A stretch of 9,998 nt of DNA from Anaerolineales bacterium. GTDB taxonomy: Bacteria; Chloroflexota; Anaerolineae; Anaerolineales; Villigracilaceae. Positions within the stretch are counted from its first letter, which is position 1, and every line of letters starts with the position of its first letter. The stretch is taken from assembly GCA_016789205.1 (NCBI GenBank), contig JAEURF010000017.1:2966-12963 (forward strand), written 5' to 3'. The notes below the pieces were generated by a model that saw only the letters and a program-made list of their open reading frames with translations, did not search any database and was not told where the DNA came from. Positions 6,727 through 9,998 of the stretch are shown here, in pieces. A program made the position numbers and the translations under genes.

Positions 6727-8196
6727 ATGACAACACCAAACTGGGTGAAAGACGCGATTTTTTATCAGATTTTTCCAGACCGTTTTGCAAAGAGCGATAA
6801 GAACCCTGCCAGAAGTTTGCCGTTTGAAGATTGGGATTCTGCGCCGACGAATTATGGCTTCAAAGGCGGTGACTTATATGGCGTGATTGAGAAGCTAGAT
6901 TATTTGCAAACTTTGGGAATCAATGCGATTTATTTCAATCCGATTTTTGCATCGGCGTCGAATCATCGTTATCATACATTTGATTATTACAATGTAGATC
7001 CACTGCTCGGTGGTAATGATGCTTTGAAAAAATTATTAAAGGAAGCGCATAAGCGTGGTATTCGCGTGGTTTTGGATGGCGTGTTTAATCATGCTTCGCG
7101 GGGATTTTGGCAATTTCATCATGTGCTAGAAACTGGCGCGGCTTCACCATATAAAGATTGGTTTCATTTTGATGAGGAGCGTTTGAAAGGTAAGAAACAT
7201 TGGGGCGCATATCCGACACACCATGAAGATCAATTATTGAAACATGAAGATAGTTTGACAGCGATTGGTTATAAAGCCTGGTGGAATTTGCCTGCGCTTC
7301 CGAAATTTAATACAAACAATGTTGGTGTGCGAGAATTTTTATTTGATGTAGCAACTTATTGGATTGAATTCGGCATTGATGGCTGGCGCTTAGATGTGCC
7401 TGCTGAAATTGATGATGACGAATTTTGGCGCGAGTTTCGCAGACGTGTGCGAAAAGTAAATCCTGATGCATATATTGTCGGTGAAATTTGGCATGAAGCG
7501 CAACGCTGGTTACAAGGTGACCAATTTGATGCTGTGATGAATTATCTTTTCACCGCCGCTTCACTTAACTTTTTTGCAGGTTCGCATTTGAATATGGATG
7601 TGATTACCCAAGCTGGCGGATTCAAAGACCGCATCCGTAATATGAATGCGCATGATTTTGCAAACGATGTTGACCGCATCTTGAATTTGTATCCGCAAGA
7701 GATTACGTTTGCGCAATTAAATTTATTAGATAGTCACGACATGCCCCGTTTTCTTTCTTGCGTAAATGGTGATAAAAATTCACTCAAACTCGCATGGTTG
7801 TTTATGTTTACATTGCCCGGCGCGCCGTGTATTTATTATGGTGATGAAATCGGTGTAGATGGCGGACATGACCCCGATTGTCGCAAAGCATTTCCGTGGG
7901 ATAAATCCAAATGGGATACGGAATTGCTCGAATATGCCAAAGCCTGTATTGCCATGCGCAAAGAACATAAAGCCTTGCGTCGCGGAGAATATCAAAGGTT
8001 GTATGCCGAAGGTGATTTGATGGCATTTGCGCGTGAACATAAAGGCGAAAAAATTATCACGGCTTTCAATGTCTCTAATGAAGAGCAAACGATTCATTTA
8101 GAATTAGGAAAGAAACCCAAGGTATTATTTGGTGAACCGAAGATTTCGGGCAATGAGATGAAGATACCAGCAAGAAGCGGGGTTGTGATTAAGTAG
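6727..8196 (+). CDS. GH13 neopullulanase/cyclomaltodextrinase-like enzyme, cytoplasmic
   Basis: This 489-residue GH13 hydrolase has no signal peptide, so it should act in the cytoplasm on imported oligosaccharides. Catalytic regions are DGVFNH at 117-122, GWRLDVPAE with nucleophile Asp223, VGEIWH with acid/base Glu253, and LLDSHD with Asp338. LPKFN at 191-195 corresponds to the MPKLN signature of the neopullulanase, cyclomaltodextrinase and maltogenic amylase group (GH13_20), and the GGHDPDCRKAFPWD segment also fits that group. Typical members carry an extra N-terminal domain of about 120 residues (CBM34); this protein begins directly at the barrel (WVKDAIFYQIFPDRF), so it is a short form. 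GAGG at 6718-6721 overlaps the amylase stop codon and lies five bases before the ATG, which suggests translational coupling. It probably cleaves maltodextrins to maltose and glucose; debranching or cyclodextrin cleavage is also possible. Confidence 0.92.
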   Translation: MTTPNWVKDAIFYQIFPDRFAKSDKNPARSLPFEDWDSAPTNYGFKGGDLYGVIEKLDYLQTLGINAIYFNPIFASASNHRYHTFDYYNVDPLLGGNDALKKLLKEAHKRGIRVVLDGVFNHASRGFWQFHHVLETGAASPYKDWFHFDEERLKGKKHWGAYPTHHEDQLLKHEDSLTAIGYKAWWNLPALPKFNTNNVGVREFLFDVATYWIEFGIDGWRLDVPAEIDDDEFWREFRRRVRKVNPDAYIVGEIWHEAQRWLQGDQFDAVMNYLFTAASLNFFAGSHLNMDVITQAGGFKDRIRNMNAHDFANDVDRILNLYPQEITFAQLNLLDSHDMPRFLSCVNGDKNSLKLAWLFMFTLPGAPCIYYGDEIGVDGGHDPDCRKAFPWDKSKWDTELLEYAKACIAMRKEHKALRRGEYQRLYAEGDLMAFAREHKGEKIITAFNVSNEEQTIHLELGKKPKVLFGEPKISGNEMKIPARSGVVIK

Positions 8197-8217
8197 AAAG
8201 TGGAAAGTGACAATTAG

Positions 8218-8286
8218 GTAAATACGGAAACGGGTAGACAAGTACACTGTTTACCTGTTTTCGTGTCAACTTGTTTACTTATGTAC
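8218..8286 (+). repeat. Palindromic array of degenerate 8-base units (consensus near GTAAACAA)
   Basis: Four octamers follow each other in direct orientation: GTAAATAC, GGAAACGG, GTAGACAA and GTACACTG (8218-8249). Overlapping the last by three bases, five octamers follow in reverse orientation (8247-8286); their complements are GTAAACAG, GAAAACAG, GTTGACAC, GTAAACAA and GTACATAA. The two halves therefore form a palindrome with an 8-base period. I know of no family name for it. It starts 22 bases after the neopullulanase stop and ends 72 bases before the next gene. Confidence 0.7.
8222..8266 (+). terminator. Long stem-loop after the GH13 pair, possible terminator
   Basis: The arm 8222-8240 pairs along its full 19 positions with 8248-8266 around the seven-base loop AGTACAC. 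Four of the pairs are G-T wobbles, which pair in the + strand RNA but become A-C mismatches in the opposite transcript. The sequence after it is rich in T but has no clean T-run, so termination is possible but not typical. An alternative role is mRNA 3'-end protection. Confidence 0.5.
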
Positions 8287-8313
8287 TTTTCTCACCTTAA
8301 CACTTTTTGGCAG

Positions 8314-8340
8314 TTAACATTTCAATTTTTAAGGCATAAT
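8314..8340 (+). promoter_or_regulatory. Weak putative promoter before the membrane protein gene
   Basis: TTAACA (8314-8319) and CATAAT (8335-8340) each match five of six consensus bases, but the 15-base spacer is short. TTGGCA at 8307-8312 is another -35 candidate with a spacer that is too long (22). Transcription would start near 8347 and give a leader of about 12 bases holding GAGG at 8351-8354. Confidence 0.3.
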
Positions 8341-8358
8341 GGGGAAAATTGAGGTCTG

Positions 8359-9998
8359 ATGAATAATATAAATTCGGAAGAAAAACTTGCAAAAGCCGCA
8401 TATAACTGGTTGAGAGTTTCGCCCGTTGCAACGATTGTGACTTTAATTATCATTGTCAATATAGATATTGGTTATCGTTTATGTAGCGATGTTTTCAAAA
8501 CATGTTGGGATAATTACGAACTTCAATCGTATATCAATTCGGGAATTGGGGTCATACTCTCTGCATTATGGCATCTCATTTTGCTTCAATATGTCAATAA
8601 CAAATACAGCGCATTTGTCCGCAAGCATGGTCAAAAAGCATTCATCTATGCAGGTATTCGCACAGGCATTGCCTTTGCGGGTGTAAGTTTAGATTTTCTA
8701 TTAGGCGCAAGTGGCGCTTTTATATGCTTAGCCATCGCTATCCTTTTCGTTTTATGGCTTACACAAACCAATACAGGGCTGGAAAATATCAAGAAAGAAT
8801 TAGAAAATAATCCAAACATCTCACGTGAAAACATTCACTCACAACCAAGTATTTATACCGAAGTTTTGTCAAATGAAATTTCATCGAATGAAGTCGTTGG
8901 CACATTAACTGAAGAAGCGGAAGAGAAAGAATCGGTCTCTATGGAAAACAAACCATCGCAACAAGAAATTTTAGATTCTATTCTGGCTGGTTTAAGAAGC
9001 TTAACTGATTCGGAGCGGATGCAAGCCATTGAAACCTTGCGCGGATTAAATTTTAGCAGTGTGGCGATTCGTGCGCGGTTAGAAAAATTGTCCCTGCAAG
9101 ATTCAAATAGCATCGTCAGAAAAGAGGCGTTAAAAGCGTTGAGTTTGCCTTCAAATCAAGCTGTGCAAAAAGTATCCAGCACATTAGATAGAGGAATCCG
9201 TTTTACGATTTTGAATGAAATCAAAAAATGGGTCGGTGATGGTTTATTAAATGAAGAAAACGCAGAAGTGATTCAAAGCCGCTATGATTTTGACATCATA
9301 TCCGCGCCTCGTTTTGATACAGCTTCACCACTCAACGCATCGCAACCCAAAGTGACATCTGCGCCAACACCTGCAACAGTCTCTCAGCCTATTGCGCCTT
9401 TAAAACCTGCCGAGCCAGAAGCTCCGCGCCCATCGTTATTACAAACTTTAACGGGTGAAGCCGCAATCAGAATCTATTTATATTTAGGCGCATTCTTTGT
9501 CATTTCTGCGGCTACGTTTGTCGGTGCTGTTATTCCGGAATTACGTTTGCCTATTTTGATTATCGGCACTTTCATCTTCGGCGGACTCGCGCTCGCGATT
9601 AAGAAACGATTGCCACAACCAAGTTTTGCTTTATTCATTGTGTTTTCTTTCTTGCTCCCCATCACCGCCAACAGCCTCGAAGAATCACTACAAGCGATGT
9701 TGAATTACGAATCATTTGTAGCCTCAATATATTGGTCTGTTATATTTTTCATCCTATCTGTGGTTTGGGTTGGCGGAACAAAATTATACGAATCGCGATT
9801 TTTCAGTATCGCCGCTTTTGGTGCACTGGTTTTAGCATTTATCAATATTGCTGATGTATTTGATACAGAACCTGAAGTTTATACGCTGATGGCAAGCCTC
9901 GCTTCCTTTATCGGATTGGCTGGCGTGTGGCTTCTCAAAAAATGGAAAGATGCAAATTTTGCATTGACACTCTTTATCACTACACAACTTGCACAAGG
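8359..9998 (+). CDS. Large multi-domain membrane protein with HEAT-like and DUF2157-like segments (3' truncated)
   Basis: The frame is open from ATG 8359 to the window end (546 codons visible) and the gene continues beyond it. GAGG at 8351-8354 lies four bases before the ATG, and TGA at 8350-8352 closes the frame upstream. Visible parts in order: hydrophobic segments at about 22-36, 62-79, 95-112 and 115-134, with FVRKHGQKAF at 86-95 recalling DUF4870-type proteins; an acidic, polar linker (about 140-200); a helical stretch at 203-262 with a HEAT-like pattern (IRARLEKL, then IVRKEALKAL); a segment at 283-312 (ILNEIKKWVGDGLLNEENAEVI) like the DUF2157 head; a Pro/Ala-rich linker (313-360); then repeated membrane helices from about 370 on. 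The function is unknown. It has no clear tie to sugar uptake and is probably a separate transcription unit. The domain names are by eye, not by search. Confidence 0.75.
   Translation, partial: MNNINSEEKLAKAAYNWLRVSPVATIVTLIIIVNIDIGYRLCSDVFKTCWDNYELQSYINSGIGVILSALWHLILLQYVNNKYSAFVRKHGQKAFIYAGIRTGIAFAGVSLDFLLGASGAFICLAIAILFVLWLTQTNTGLENIKKELENNPNISRENIHSQPSIYTEVLSNEISSNEVVGTLTEEAEEKESVSMENKPSQQEILDSILAGLRSLTDSERMQAIETLRGLNFSSVAIRARLEKLSLQDSNSIVRKEALKALSLPSNQAVQKVSSTLDRGIRFTILNEIKKWVGDGLLNEENAEVIQSRYDFDIISAPRFDTASPLNASQPKVTSAPTPATVSQPIAPLKPAEPEAPRPSLLQTLTGEAAIRIYLYLGAFFVISAATFVGAVIPELRLPILIIGTFIFGGLALAIKKRLPQPSFALFIVFSFLLPITANSLEESLQAMLNYESFVASIYWSVIFFILSVVWVGGTKLYESRFFSIAAFGALVLAFINIADVFDTEPEVYTLMASLASFIGLAGVWLLKKWKDANFALTLFITTQLAQ

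Noticed and set aside
8468..9113. Short open frames on both strands inside the last gene
   Set aside because: They overlap a continuous 546-codon frame with coherent membrane-protein sequence, so they are shadows.
1..9998. CRISPR array, tRNA or rRNA gene, insertion sequence or phage element
   Set aside because: No regularly spaced direct repeats with unique spacers, no cloverleaf or rRNA-like sequence, no transposase or integrase motifs were seen.

Overview
This window looks like part of a chromosome or metagenome contig from a Chloroflexota bacterium, most likely class Anaerolineae. That is an inference from gene style: a solute-binding lipoprotein whose lipobox is followed by Gly and TEAP-rich repeats, this layout of sugar transporter and GH13 genes, and a multi-domain DUF2157-type membrane protein. 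There is no rRNA or other marker gene to confirm it. Every supported gene is on the + strand.

Layout: (1) 1-354 is the 3' end of a Gfo/Idh/MocA-type oxidoreductase. (2) 462-5027 encodes a complete carbohydrate ABC importer of the maltose/maltodextrin (CUT1) type: an MsmX/UgpC/MalK-like ATPase, a lipoprotein substrate-binding protein interrupted by a one-base frameshift near 2418-2425, and two permeases of MalF and MalG type. A putative sigma-70 promoter precedes the ATPase. A strong stem-loop lies between the binding protein and malF, and an intrinsic terminator follows malG. (3) 5100-8196 encodes two GH13 enzymes 7 bases apart: a lipoprotein alpha-amylase or alpha-glucosidase, then a cytoplasmic neopullulanase/cyclomaltodextrinase-like enzyme without an N-terminal accessory domain. 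(4) 8197-8358 is intergenic and holds a palindromic array of degenerate 8-base units. (5) 8359 to the window end is the 5' part of a large membrane protein with HEAT-like and DUF2157-like segments.

Together the genes describe alpha-glucan use. The surface lipoprotein GH13 trims alpha-glucan outside the membrane, the binding protein captures the oligosaccharides, MalF/MalG and the ATPase import them, and the cytoplasmic GH13 hydrolyses them to glucose or maltose. The substrate (maltodextrin) is inferred from neighbourhood and family, not proven by the sequence.

I found no CRISPR array, tRNA, rRNA, transposase or clearly new defence or mobile system. The points most worth a second look are the octamer-based hairpin at 8218-8286, the frameshift in the binding protein, the terminator placed just before an amylase start with no Shine-Dalgarno sequence, the enlarged external loops in both permeases, and the architecture of the last membrane protein.
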